From Prunus persica (Eukaryota; Streptophyta; Magnoliopsida; Rosales; Rosaceae), in NCBI RefSeq assembly GCF_000346465.2, contig NC_034012.1, positions 23,912,812 through 23,976,811 of the forward strand: 64,000 nt of DNA, written 5' to 3'. Below are positions 34,303 through 46,713 of this stretch, piece by piece. The notes beneath the pieces are model-generated. The model had not been told where the DNA came from. It was given only the letters and a program-made list of their open reading frames with translations, and ran no database searches. The translations under genes and the position numbers were made by a program. Each line of letters starts with the position of its first letter. The first letter of the stretch is position 1.

Positions 34303-35877
34303 GCTTGCAGCATCAAATTTTTACAGCAATTTCGGCACCGTCCGGTGTCCAATTCAAGCGAAATTAGATGCAAAAGTTTCGTATTGACATCCTCTGTCTA
34401 ACCCAACCATTTTCCCAGCTCAATAACGCAAAGGAAATTAAACTAAAATGACTGTAACTTTGGGTGATTTTCAAAGTTTCCAGCATCATTTCCGTTAATT
34501 CCAATAGCTATTTTCCTTGTCGTCCTAAGCACGACGGTATACTCAGATTTGAATTCGGTTATCGTTTGATAGTCGAACGGATATTGCACCTATTATGCGA
34601 TATCCGAGTTCGATAGGTTCGGACCTTTCGATCGGTCCCAATTTCAAATATGTTATTTCTCGTACTTCTAGGATCGTGTAAGAACTGGTTGATCAAGAAT
34701 CGAAGTCCCGGATACTCCGAATCAATGATTCTAGGGTTAAGTAAATCGGTTAACGTCCGAACGTACGATCGAAAGCTATCTGACCGCTTGATCGAGACCA
34801 AAGTCTCGAGACGTGTTATGTAGACCTTGTTGGATTTATAGGAACATTCAGACAGAAAAATCAATGGTTGTGGGCCTCGCAGGCCTAATTGGTCAAATTT
34901 CGTGATTGGCGTCAAACTGACCTCGAACTTTTGGTTATGGGCCAATAGGAATTGTCATATAACAAATTGAGGTCGTGGGCCCTACGAGCCCAGTTGACTT
35001 AGTTAGTGGGCTTTGTCGGCTCGGTTGAGGGCTTTTAGTAGTTGTAATTGTAACTGGATGTTTGTTTTTAAATGGTATTATGCTTTGAGAGTTTTATTAA
35101 ATGTTTATGAAATATTATGCAATCTCTTTTATTTTCCAAGCATGTTATATTATGTTTAATTGTGTGGAGTTGGGAATGGTTTGGATAATCAGGTTTTGGC
35201 ATGAATAAGGAATTAATTAAATGCCTGATTATATGTCTATATTTAAATATATATTTGGTGGCTTGAAATTGATGAATGATGGATACTAGTTTTCTCAATA
35301 GTATGTTGTACACATTTGAATGTAGTTTGAGAACAATTTTGAAAGATTTTGCATGGTCAAATTCAAGCTAAGGAATGTTGAGATTGATCTCGTTTTAAAA
35401 AGGGATTTTTGGTTATCTATTGAAGAATTGATTTTTGGAAAGTTGAGAAAGGATTTGGAAAATGGATTTGTGAAAGTGGATTTGTGGAAAAGGAATTTAA
35501 TGATAAGTTTCAAAAAATGTTTTCAAACCCACTACAGGAGTATCCCCCCAGTTGCCTCCGGAACAGTCTAGTCATATATGACAATGCCCCACGAGTCTTG
35601 GGGACACCTAAACCATGTGGTTGATTATGTCTTCCTGAGTCTTTTAAGGGAATTTGACGGATATGCTTTTTGGGCTAATCACTCGATTCTTCGAGGATAT
35701 GCATTTCGAGCTGATCACCCGATTCTGCGAGGTCATGCGTTCTCAGGATGGCCATGTGTTCCCTGAGTTCTACGATGATGTAATATATATGGTACTTAGA
35801 ATTGACGGAACATTATTGGAATTGACAGATTATGATCGGGAGTATACCTAGGTGGAGAGTATTTGAGTTTTGAGATG

Positions 35878-36053
35878 TGCTGAAGAAAAATGCGAACCTC
35901 CCAACATAATTTCACCACCACTAATTAAATAATAGAGTTTTATTATTTTATGTTCGACCCATTCGAGACGCAGTATCTCTTAATTATAATCCCTTACTTT
36001 AAGAGAACACCCTTTGATTCTATCATAAAGAAACAGAACATGTGTCTTCGGTT
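35878..36053 (-). repeat. 3' LTR remnant of element G
   Basis: Begins TGCTGAAGAAAAATGCGAAC and is collinear with 51227-51405 (AACCTCCCAACATAATTTCA, CGACCCATTCGAGAC, ACCCTTTGATTC, ACATGTGTCTT). At 36053 it changes abruptly to RT-linker coding sequence, marking a deletion joint. Confidence 0.75.
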
Positions 36054-37747
36054 CACCCATCGAGTCTCATCAAGTATCCCAAGTTAGTGAACTGCAACGT
36101 TTTGGTCTAAACCCGGCATATCTTGATAACTCCATGCAAATACACCTCGGTACTCTTGCAACAGTTGTGTGTATTCTTCTAACTCTTAAGATGTTAACGA
36201 AGCACAAACAAATATAGGTTTTGGGCAGTCAATTGTACCAAGATTAATTTCTTGGAGATCATCAATCGTGGCTTAACCTCCCTCCTTCATTTGTGGTAGA
36301 GCTGGTTGGACTATGTCAATGAATTCCTCAATATCCTGAGGATTATCATCATAATCCACTGTTTCTTCGAAAGAGGTGTAATTGACTTGGACAAGGTCGT
36401 CCTTTATTTTCACCCTTTTGACTATTTTGATCATAGCTTTCTCTTGACTCTTAACCTTCCATTTCCTTTTATTATGGACTTTTCCTTGTTGAGAATTGTT
36501 AGGGTTCTCCAAGCGTTGAAAGACTGAGATGCGAGGTGGCTGCTGCTCTCTAGGCATTTGAACACAGAGATGCAAAATGGCCTTGTGTTCACCTCATCTT
36601 CTCTAAACATAGCTTGTTCCATATTATGAGCACTTCAGGCTTGGAAGCTTCAGGCTGTGGCCTTCAAAGAGAAACTTTGAGCTTGCCACTCTCATTTTGA
36701 ACTATGAGGCCAGCATTGCTTTTCTTTGCTTTACGGCCTTTGAGTTTTATCTTTAATGGAGCAGATATTGTTTTTGGCAATGATGCCTTTTGGTGGACGA
36801 CTATTCGTTTACTCGAGCCATCGTTTTTTGCCAAAAGTAGTCGAAATGACCAAACTGCCCCCTGGGATAGACTGATTGATCTTTCAAAAAGGACGAATGT
36901 AGCTTGCGGTCATTAGTGACTCCATTGTTTGTTTTAACGAGCTTATTTCCTTTTCACTCGGCTCCTTTTTTGAAGTCTTGACAATTATCTTCGACTTGTG
37001 AGCCTTTGAAGTCGGGACTTCTTCAACTTTTGAGGATGACATACCATGAGGTGTTAGCTTCACTCGAATTACTCTTGAAGGTTTGGGTGCTCCTACCTCT
37101 TGTGATTTTCCTGCTTCAACAGTCGTTCCTTTCTCCTTATCAACCTTTTATGGCTGTGTAAATGAGAGATCAAGGGGACCGTAAAACTTCGCATCAAGTA
37201 TGCCCCTAAACGGGTCCATCTCAGCTGAAACGTTCTTAACTTCCCCATCAATCAAGTATTTGAAGCACTGGTGAAGTTTAGAAGGGACTACGCCATATGT
37301 ATGGAGCAGAGCAATAAAGCCCATGGATTTTTGCCCAAGTTGGTTGAACCCTTGAATAGTCAGCATAGAGGGAGACAACTGTCGAACACTCATCCCTAAA
37401 GCATGGAGCGTCTTTAAAGGGACAAGATTCACAGCCGAACCACAATCTAATAAGATTCGATTAATGGTCGTGCCTCCAACTTCGTCAGTGACGTAAAGAG
37501 GTCGGTTATGGAATTTGGACCCAAGTAACCAAAAGTGATCGCCACTAGACACGATGCACAAAACTTCGAGGTTTCAGTTGTGTGGACATCAGCTGATTTG
37601 AAACATGACTTGTACAAATCCAGACTCATTAAAGCCATTATAAGTGCTTCCCTAAGCTCTTTTGACATTTTTCAAGCGTCATAGACATTTAAAGGAGCGA
37701 GGATGCCCTTAAGATGAGCCAAAATATCATACTTAATTGCATGTGAT
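36054..37747 (-). pseudogene. Element G protease and RT-linker region
   Basis: The minus strand reads DVHTTETSKFCASCLV, LLGSKFHNRPLYVTDEVGGT, then the protease core RILLDCGSAVNLVPLKTLHA and LTIQGFNQLGQ. LHTYGVVPSKLHQCFKYLID follows. Compared with relatives, about 30 residues carrying the LLGRPW motif are missing between. Farther down are linker segments (RISVFQRLENPN) and, near 36100-36190, LQEYRGVFAWSYQDMPG, the usual start of gypsy RT. The RT core itself is gone. The upstream end is cut by LTR C at 37748. Confidence 0.75.
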
Positions 37748-40025
37748 TGACAGAGATGAATCCTGTAGAATTCCCGAAATCACCTCGATGCCGGGCCCAC
37801 TTACTGAAGACCGAGACTTTCTGCCGAAATTTTGACAGAGTCTCTCCTGTAAATTGAACATTTCCCAAAATTTCAACCTGCATAAAACACAATTTATATT
37901 CCTAACTGGCAGCATGCACAAGATAGTTTCATGCAATTCACATAAACGGCCTTCGGCCTTTCAATAATTCTCAACAAACTACCAAGCACTCTATCAACTC
38001 TATTCATACCTTAAACAAGGCAAACAATAAATTTAATTATGAATACTAAATACAACATGCATCATCTAACTTTTCCAATCCTAATATATGAGGTTTTAAC
38101 CTACTAACACAATCACATATATGTCCGCGGCTGCACCAAATAACCTTAGGCTGCCTACGTACCCTCATTGAGGGATCAAGCCACACGTAGTTCTTCCCAC
38201 TAAAACTCGATACCTTTATTCATCTCTCTGTATTTCACAATATCTCCCCATACGCTGGTACAACCAACGCCACGTATAGGGTCTATCTCAAAGCTAGATA
38301 ACCTACGCCACGCGAGACCTCAACATCATATTACAATATCTCCCCATACGCCGGTACGAATAGGGTCTGTCAACACGCCGGATAACCTACGCCACGTACG
38401 ACCTCAACATATTGTCACAATATCTCCCCATAAGCCGGTACTACCAACGCCACGTATGGCGCCTGTCGGCAAGCCGTCCTAGCATTCATAGGGTGGTACT
38501 TATAGTGTAATCAAAATTCGGGGAGGTACCTAAGGTAGTGCTTATAGCACTTCAAATTGACATTCCAGACTCTTTTTATACCTTTACAAACATATATAAA
38601 TATATATATTGCTTTCTAATATTGTGTAAACCTCAACAACAGTCTAGCATCAGATAATCCCTAAATTTAAAACAATAAATTAATATCTTAATCCCACATA
38701 ATCAACATAATTCATCTAATAATCAAGACCTGTCTCTACGGTCATTTAAATCCTCTTGGGAAGGTGAGACTACCTCGGAAGACTCACAGTCATCAAACGG
38801 GCCAACGGGGCCCACGACCTCCAAAGTCTGATTCAAAAGTTCCTATGGGTTCTACAATGCATAGGACACTCGTTCTGCGAGTTTGGTCCAGATCGGACGG
38901 TCAGATCGCTCATGATCGCACGATCTAACGGTTAATATAAACATAAACTTTAAATTATTAAATCGGAACATCCGGGGCTCCGCCTCACGATCTGTGAATT
39001 CCTACACGATCCTAAAATTGCCTAGATTAACATATATTAAATTCAAGACCATCCAATGGTCCCAACCTATCGAACCCGGATAACGAGCAATAGGCGATAT
39101 CCATTCGAGACTCAAACGACATCCGAATTGAAATCCGCAAAAACCTACGCTCTCGTGAGGACCAGGGGATCATTCTAGGATTGAATGTTGTCTCCACCCT
39201 GCTACCCACGCACCGGCAGAGCGTGGGTGGTTTGATCAATTTCCGGCAGCCGGAAAAACTCCAAACCACCGGCCAAGACTCCCAGGTTAGGTAAATCCCA
39301 TATAGTGGAGCAACTTTTGTTCTTGGACCTACCCCAAAAAAGTCAGCGGAAGTGGCCCGAATTGGAGGCCGAAAACCTGCCAAACTTCCATTGCTTAATC
39401 GACCTTCAAAACGTAGAAATCTATCAAATCTAACACAACAGGCAGCAAGAACAGCTCGAGAGGTTCAGAATCCATACCTGGGTCGTCAGAAATGGTGGCC
39501 AGACGACGACGAACGAAACAGGCGAAGTTTCTGTCAAAATCGGCGTGATTCCAAGCTTTTTCCGATGAAATCCGGTGGTTCCAGGGGTGGGGCTGGTCGA
39601 AAAAGGAAGAGGGAGCGACGGCGGTTTGATCGAGTCCGACCTCGTGGCCGGTGATGGTCCGTGTTGGCGATGGTGGCTCTTGGAAGCCACCGCTGTGCAG
39701 AGAAAAACGGAGAGAGAGGGCGCTGAGCGCAGGGAGAGAGAGAGAGAGAAAAAAAAAATCTGATTTTTATAAAAATCCCATTTTGATATAATTACGATTG
39801 TGCCACTGAGTTTCTTTTGACCATATCTCTCGCGTTACAACTCCGATTCAAGCCCACCACGTGTCTACGGACTCATCTTAGTACGACCTACCCAAATATA
39901 CTAGTCATTGGCCCAAACTCTTTTTGGGTAAGAAAATAACCAAAATACCCCTACCCCAAGGGTAAAATTGTAGTTTCACTTAAATAATTTAAATAATTGA
40001 TTAAATTTGGAGTCGGGGTGTTACA
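37748..40025 (-). mobile_element. Solo Tekay-like LTR C inserted in element G
   Basis: On its own strand it starts TGTAACACCCCGACTCC and ends ATCTCTGTCA, 2,278 bases. Flanking GTGAT (37743-37747) and GTGGT (40026-40030) are a 5-base duplication with one change. No internal domains. It carries the family blocks, including a GA tract near 39738 and tandem-like 'ACGCCACGTA' words at 38220-38480. It is the cleanest full-length reference for LTRs A and B. Confidence 0.82.
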
Positions 40026-40030
40026 GTGGT

Positions 40031-42360
40031 TGTCATGACTTCTTTGCTTTACCAGTATCGGACTAAGGGTCCTTTTCTTTTGAGGAGGATGATGGAACGT
40101 CCCCTGCAACATTTTTTTTTTTGCACAAGGCGACCTTAATCTCTTTCGCCTTTGACTTCTGCTCGATTTTAGAGGAATCATCTTCCTCATTTTGTGCTGC
40201 TTTGTCAGCAGATGGGATGCTTCGACTAGAGCATAGGTTAATCTCATCAACCTCTGTGTCAACCTCATATTCCTCCAAAAACCTTGTTGCATTGAATAAT
40301 TTCTTCCTCAACTTCGGATTCACTTGAGAAGAACACAACTGGCAAAAACTCAGTCAGTGTGACCGGGACCCTCGTGGGTTGATCATATTCATCATTTTGA
40401 GGGATTTGAACTTTCTTTTGCACCTTCTTCTTCCTCCTATTATTTTTCAAGGACGACATACCTCGAATCTTGACACCAGGACGAGTAATAGATCTGTGAT
40501 TGGGTGGGTAATGTTTGGCCATGTGCGTGGCTCTTTTAACAAATGCCTTCCACCCCTCAGCAGATTTGTCGGCCGAAGAATCTTCCCACATCTCTAGACT
40601 AGGTGCAGTTATGAGCTCATGAAGTGTGGGAATTTGAATATCACTAGACCTGGTGCATTTGGACAGGAATGTACAATTGTGCCCCAATTGTCGGTATTAA
40701 TACCTGTAAATTTCGCTCTCTCTGGTAATGCAACGGTAGGTGTGAGCTTTTCCTCAATCATATTTGATGTAGTTGATTGATGTCGAGAAGAAGAGTCTAT
40801 CTCCAAACCACCATTGTTGAGGAGCTCTTAGATTTTGTCCTTTAGGATATAACACTCCTTGAGCGTATGACTAGTGAGGCAATGATACCGACAATATCTA
40901 GGGTCATTTGTCTTGTTGGCCTCAACAGGATGCTTTGATTCTGGCAGGGTAATAGCGTTAGAGGCAAGAAGCTGGTCAAAGGTTTCTTCTACATCATCAT
41001 CGTCAAAAGAATATTTGACCTCTTTGCATTCTTTAAGAGTGAGCCTTTTGGGTGGGTCTTTGCATTGGCCTTTCTCATTTTTCTTTTTTGTTCTAAAAAA
41101 AGTGGCCAACGACTCTCCCTTACCAGACTTCTTATCATTTTTCTTTTCCCCAAATTGAATTTTTTGGGTTGCAGACTTTTGGCGAGCAATTTGTCTTTCA
41201 ACATTGCTCACCTTTGACACTAAAGCATCAAAAGATTGGGGTTCAACGGCGGCAACAGAAGTTGCAATATCTGGCATGAGGTTGTTGTAGCACATTTACA
41301 CTACTGATTGCTCGGTAATTTTCTCCGGGCATTGAAGATTGAGACTCCTCCATCTCATTACGAAGTCATTGGCACTTTCCCTGGCTTTTGGGTAGTTTGA
41401 GCTAGGTCCATGATCGATACCTTCTTCTTAGAACTAACAAAATGTGCCAAAAATTCTTTTTGCATGTCGTCCCATGTCAGGATAGAGCCTGGCAGTAGTT
41501 GTGTATACCAAGTAAAATCTTATCCTTTTAGGGATTGGACAAATTGACAAACCAGGAGAGCGTCTGACTGGGATGTCTCACCACATGCTCAATAAAAATT
41601 TGCCATATATTCATGGGGTGAGCTATTTATGCCATCAAATTTATCGAAAATGGGTCGTTGAAACCCTTCGGGAATGGGATGGTGTCATAGTGAGAAGGGA
41701 AGGGTTTTTGATATCCATGAATAGGAAGTGCTATGGACATTTGGAACTCATGAATCCCCTCAACAATTAATGCCTTTATGTCGTTTGGAGAAATTGTGCT
41801 CGTAGAGCCCTCTCCTTTTTCCTCTTTTCTTTGTTGTTCATGGGTCACAAATTCAATTGCTTTGCCCCTGTCTTGCTCACCTATGATGGCTTTTCCTTTC
41901 AACTGAGCAAATAGTAACGTTATTTCTGCGTCTTTCTCTGCTAACTTCCGCTGCATTTTCCTTCGCATGTCTTGCATCATTTCTTGGATTAAGGGTAATT
42001 GGTCTTCAATATTAGAAGTACCAGTCATCATCACTTGCATGCTTTCCACTCCCTCATGAAGTTTGGCCCCTTGGAATGCTATGTAATCATTCTCTTGAGT
42101 TTGAGATACGGGATCATCATAAAGAGGATTCCATAGCAAATAATTGTCCAAGCAGGTTGAGTTTAGAGCGGATAACTCGGAAATAATCATCCCCATCATG
42201 TCTCAGGATTTGGAACGGGTCAATGGTCCCATGTAGGACCTCAACTAATCTTGAGGTTTTGTGACTGCCCCCTGTGATATGGGAATTTGATTCCTTAAAG
42301 CATCAGTTGTCTTCGCCTTTTGCATGAGCTTTCTTTGTTCCAACCAATGCCGTCTTGTCT
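40031..42360 (-). pseudogene. gag of element G
   Basis: The minus strand gives an N-terminal frame (42199-41627) with Met/Gln-rich helices (DQLPLIQEMMQDMRRKMQ). Next come a broken Retrotrans_gag core around 41300-41600, then DALVSKVSNVERQIARQK and the Cys/His segment YCRYHCLTSHTLKECYILKD, with stop at 40828. A C-terminal part (40687-40063) has LEMWEDSSADKSAEGWKAFV and Lys-rich tails. Stops and shifts occur between the frames. The order and motifs fit a Tat/Ogre-like or related Gypsy gag. Confidence 0.7.
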
Positions 42361-42510
42361 TCAAGCCTTTTAGTTAGTCCACAAAAGAGTTGATCGCAGA
42401 ATGCGATTAATCTCTTTTGCGTTCACGGTGGTAAATACACCTCCATAGGCTTGAAGTTTCATTGATCGCCTACGTAAATATTCCCCTGCTTGAATAATCA
42501 ACAGAATGGA

Positions 42511-42540
42511 AAGTGAGGCTCCCCTACAGGAACCGAACGA
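42511..42540. repeat. Hairpin repeat, copy 1
   Basis: AGTGAGGCTCCCCTACAGGA then ACCGAACG. Arms GGCTCC (42517-42522) and GGAACC (42529-42534), one mismatch, loop CCTACA. Confidence 0.7.
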
Positions 42541-42674
42541 TACTTCAAAATAAGGAAAGAAAGGTAGACAAGCAAGTAGGCTGCCCCAAGCTCGGCTCGC
42601 TCCTTTACAACTACAAAGTAAATCTAGGTAGGGGTACTGAAAAAGCATCCTATTATGAAGAATTTCCTTTGTAA

Positions 42675-42705
42675 GAGAGTGAGGCTCCCCTACAGGAGCC
42701 GAACG
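42675..42705. repeat. Hairpin repeat, copy 2
   Basis: AGAGTGAGGCTCCCCTACAG then GAGCCGAACG. Perfect arms GGCTCC and GGAGCC around CCTACA. Confidence 0.75.
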
Positions 42706-43234
42706 TTCCTTCAACAAAAGATGGGGATTAGTATCAACATAAGTCCTCGATGGACAGAGAAAAACATTGTCTTTGCTGTTGTGGGGAAGAATTTTTACTG
42801 AAGCCGAAAGGTATCCTAAAGGAATGGTAGCACCACAATCCACCCAGCCGCGGCCATCTTAAACGGTTCGTGCGACGGCGGAGGAGGCAGGTTTGGTATA
42901 ATCCATTCAATCTTCTTCTTTTCTTTCTCTTTTTCTGAATTTTCCTCTTCCCACCAAAGGCCCTATTAGCATCAAAATATTCCATTCCCTGCCTTGACAT
43001 CGAGATACCCGCTACAACCAACAAGGAAATAAAACCTCACTGGTGTGCGCCACTCAATAATCCTAGCGGGCCCAATGAGAAGAGACCCACCCGCCCTCTC
43101 TCTCTCATTTATTCAGCGAAAAAAAACTACATAACGGGGGCCCTTCCGTTCAGAGGTAGCATATTCTTCAAACTTAATGCACAAATAGATGGAATAGCAG
43201 CAAATAGCATCTTTCTGGCATGCATATGATAAAA

Positions 43235-43429
43235 CTAGAAGACATAGTTGATTAGATCAAGAAACTTAAAAATATCCTGACATAACCAACTATTCGACCC
43301 ATGTAACATTATATCATAGTATGAATCCGTCAAAAAGCCTGGCATGTGAATCGCTTCCTCCCCCATCACCGTCTGAACAAGGCCCGGCATGTTCCATTCC
43401 GGGGGTAATTGCTTATCGGACCTCGACAC
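43235..43429 (-). CDS. Unrecognised mitochondrial-type ORF fragment, 64 residues
   Basis: The frame ends ...FKFLDLINYVF and contains LPPEWNMPGLVQTVMGEEAI and FLTDSYYDIMLHG. It resembles the C-terminus of the 46159-46713 frame at many positions (LP..W, Q.V.GEE, L.D.Y, LI). The ATG is only the first Met; homology to the larger ORF suggests a truncated N-terminus. Function unknown. Confidence 0.4.
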   Translation of the reverse strand: MSRSDKQLPPEWNMPGLVQTVMGEEAIHMPGFLTDSYYDIMLHGSNSWLCQDIFKFLDLINYVF

Positions 43430-44875
43430 CTACTTGGTGTATTCCGAATAAAGCGCCTCAAATATTTGCTCACACTCAGGTGGAGCGCTTTGCGCTCTCC
43501 GGGTGTACCGCCCACTGAGAATTGGTGAGGTGACGTCCCTAGCTAAATGGTTTGAGAATGGAACAGCCCGTCCATCTTCTGCTGAACGGTAGGGTAGGGG
43601 TAGCAAGGCCAGGAAGTAGAGATTAGCCTTCTCGCATTTCTATTCTTAGTCAATTATATTTGTCTTATCGTTGAAGCGTGCTGCTGCTCCTGTCGAGAGG
43701 TCTTACTTAGATCACATTGGGCTTGGGATGGGACAAGCTTCTCTATCAATTGGTAAATCTGAGCCTTAATCTTTCTATTCAAATAAGGGTTATAAAATAT
43801 GAATATTTAGTAAGAAGCCATCCACGCCGAGGTTAACAAAGAATTGGATTTCCCATGAAAAAATAATTTTAAGCCAAAGCAAGTACATCTGATATCGATC
43901 ACTCTACGATCAGACCCTTTCCCCCATATGACCGCTATCAAAGAGAAGCTTTTTCCTATACTATAGTTGCAAGTCTATTGTTGTGTTTTGGAATTAGGGG
44001 AAGCAAAGCTTCAACAAGTAGAAGCTTCCTGGCAAAGCTTCAAACAAAGAGGTTGGGCTGTTCACTTCATTGATTTTACTTAACTTTACTTAAGATTAAA
44101 GATAGGGGCCGGGCGGGTAGTGAAGGCTCGTTTAGTAGACAGCACGGCTTTGACGAGCAGCAAGCACCTACTCCTAACAAAATGAAAAGCAGCAAGCGGA
44201 GCGGAGCTTGAAGAAGCGAGCCCCTTTCAGAGAAAGCCATTGCACGCTAGCCCCCTGTATGGGGCTCCAAACCTGCGCACCCCTAAACTACAACAAGCTT
44301 TGAAGCCCCTACTTATTTATGGGATATTTTAAGAAGCCCCTTTCTACAAAACAAACCTTTCTATAATATAAGGGAAGCTCAAAGAGCTTTCTTCGCATGC
44401 TTGAGCGCATCTTTCCCCTTTCTATTAGTAAGGTTTTCAAAAGGTAGTTTACTTGCTTACTTGTTAGAGTAAGGAGAAACTTTACTTTGAAAAAGAAGCG
44501 CCTTCTATTATAATATTAGTAAAGGCGCCTTAGCCTATCTATAATAGTAATGGGCCTTTTCTTGCTCGTTAGCGCCCTTGCCAATAAGTGAAGGACTGGG
44601 CTTCCACTCTCGCTGCAGCCGAGCGCCTCGAAGTTCAGGCATTAGGTTGGACAAAGAAAAGAGAAGTCGAGTGGGCCTATATAACTCCTTAGAAAAAAAA
44701 AATGGGAATGGATCCGCGCGAGGAGGGACAAGTTTGCTAGTGACCAAGCATCGAGTCAAGCTAGCTAGAAAAGACTAATGCCCAAACAAAGGGTGAAGAA
44801 AGGCTAGTCATATTCTTTTCACTGCCCTTATAAACAATCCTAATCATTCACTTTATAGTACTCTCGACCTTAAAT

Positions 44876-45272
44876 TCCCTTGTTTCGTCGTGGCACACCC
44901 CCCCATAAGCACCCCCCGGCTCAGGGGGGGACCAGAAAACGCCTTCCGTTTTCCCTCCTTCGTCGGCCCTTGCCGCCTTCCTTAACAAGCCCTCAAGCCT
45001 CCTTTGCACCGCCTTCCTCATAGAAGCCGCCGGGTTGACCCCGAAGGCTGAATTCTATGGTAGAGAACGCTGTAATAATAATTGGGCCATGAGAGACCTT
45101 ATTAAGTATTGCAAAAGAAAGGGCTTGCTGATAGAGCTGGGCGGGGAGGCGATACTAGTTATCAGGTCAGAGAGACGCCTGGCCCGTAAGCCGGCCCCCT
45201 TAAAACCCCATTACTTAATAAGGATTTGTTACGCGCGATATGCCGAGGACTTACTACTGGGAATCGTGAGCT
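44876..45272 (+). pseudogene. matR: matR (mitochondrial maturase) fragment
   Basis: MatR is a group II intron maturase encoded in a mitochondrial nad1 intron. The translation SLVSSWHTPPISTPRLRG, then in the next frame SSALAAFLNKPSSLLC and FYGRERCNNNWAMRDLIKYC, RSERRLARKPAPLKPHYLIR and CYARYAEDLLLGIV, matches its central to RT region. A run of seven G at about 44932 shifts the frame by one where six are expected. The catalytic YADD box reads YAED. Only about 130 of some 650 codons remain, with abrupt ends at about 44876 and 45270. Confidence 0.85.
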
Positions 45273-45761
45273 AGTCCTAAAGCCGAAAGACGAAGGCAGC
45301 AAGGCGAAAGGAACAAGGGCAAAGTCAGGAATAAGGATTGTTTGTTACACGACTTATCGATTTCACCGGCTAGCTGAGGCTAGCCCGTACTAACAGAAGG
45401 TCAGGAATGAGACAGCTACTAGTGGCAGAAGGAAAGAAAGAACTTTCAGACCCCGTCCCCTTACTCTCGATCCTGATATAGGCAACAAACGAAAATGGGA
45501 TATGGCACTCAATCTGCACTTGATGGTACGCGGGATCCTTCAACTAAACCGGCACTTAGAATTGGCTTCCGGGTGAAAGGATCATGGCCGATCTCAAGTG
45601 TGATCCCAAGGATCTATGAATCCCTCATAAAGGGAGTGTAAAGTAAAAGCCCCGAAAGAAGGGCATCTTTGTAGAAAGAAAGAAGTTGTCCTACTGCTTA
45701 CTCTCTTTTCCTTAGCACCAATATGCTCTAGAAAGCTACAGCATCCCACTATTCCTTATTT

Positions 45762-46094
45762 TTGATAGCACAGGAAAGGGACGATTCTCTGTGCCTACCT
45801 ATCCCCGATCACACAGGAATGCTCGCTTGGCTGCTTACCAATCCTTTCATTTTTAGACAATTCCTCGCGCATCAAAAAACTTCTAGTAAAGCGAAGGAGA
45901 CCCACTTCCCACTTCTCCTTCCCCGCCCCATTTCTGGGGCGGGCCTCGTTCTTATTGAGCGTACCACCGCTAAAAAAGACTACAACCCAAAAAGAAATCT
46001 CGAGAGAGACGTTTTCAAGTTTCATAAAAAACTCTATCGGAATACGAATGAGATCAAAAAGGCCATCATTAATGCAAACAGGGCAATAGTTTGA
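45762..46094 (+). CDS. Unrecognised ORF, 110 residues, in mitochondrial block
   Basis: A Met-initiated frame with a hydrophobic-aromatic first half (MLAWLLTNPFIFRQFLAHQ) and a Lys-rich tail (FKFHKKLYRNTNEIKKAIIN). No family recognised. Could be a chance frame or a fragment of a mitochondrial ORF. Confidence 0.25.
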   Translation: MIAQERDDSLCLPIPDHTGMLAWLLTNPFIFRQFLAHQKTSSKAKETHFPLLLPRPISGAGLVLIERTTAKKDYNPKRNLERDVFKFHKKLYRNTNEIKKAIINANRAIV

Positions 46095-46158
46095 TACGAT
46101 ATGTGGTGGCCCTCGGGCATAGAAAAAAGAAGTACAATTAAAGAATATTTAACCTAAA

Positions 46159-46713
46159 CTAAATAATACCATAAATCAATTGAATATACTCGAAAGCTGC
46201 CTCCCAATAGCAACTATGAAAGCCACACTCTAAAAGGTTCGAATAGACATCCGATAGATAAGAGGGGTCGAAGACCTCCTCTTCCCCAAGCACCAGCTGG
46301 GTAAATCCTTCGAGAGTCCAGGTGGATGGCAAGTTCGCCCCTATTTCCTCTATCTTCCCTTGAAAGAACACACACACATTTCGAAATTCTTGACTCATGT
46401 CATTTATATTTAGATCTAGTGGGGAATAATAAGTGAGCTCATCCCGGATCCCAGTGGACGCCTCAGAAGCGGAACTATTGGAGACCGGGCAGGCCCTTAT
46501 AAAATAACTTCCCTCAGATGGAGAAGATTCTGAAAAGGAAATCTCAATCCAATCGCTGGGTGAATAACGAGTGGGACCGGTTGGATCAAACTGTGATCCG
46601 TACTGAAAAATAGAAAGCTTACGTTTCATTCTAATATGAATTATTTTACTCTTAAAGCACACCGCTTGCCTATTCCGACTAAGCAGCCCGGTGTGCTTCT
46701 TAATGAGAAGCAA
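46159..46713 (-). CDS. Unrecognised mitochondrial-type ORF, 184 residues
   Basis: A long uninterrupted minus-strand frame. The middle is Ser/Pro-rich (FSESSPSEGSYFIRACPVSN). The C-terminal 60 residues (LPSTWTLEGFTQLVLGEEEV ... YIQLIYGII) resemble the separate frame at 43235-43429. No transmembrane segment is obvious. Stops just after ...IYGII at 46159. Function unknown. It may be a true mitochondrial ORF carried into the nucleus. Confidence 0.45.
   Translation of the reverse strand: MLLIKKHTGLLSRNRQAVCFKSKIIHIRMKRKLSIFQYGSQFDPTGPTRYSPSDWIEISFSESSPSEGSYFIRACPVSNSSASEASTGIRDELTYYSPLDLNINDMSQEFRNVCVFFQGKIEEIGANLPSTWTLEGFTQLVLGEEEVFDPSYLSDVYSNLLECGFHSCYWEAAFEYIQLIYGII

Noticed and set aside
34183..34401. 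ORF with a Leu-Ser run in LTR B
   Set aside because: Same reason: CT tract inside an LTR.
39352..39763. Arg-rich ORFs on plus
   Set aside because: They are antisense to solo LTR C and have no homology that I recognise.
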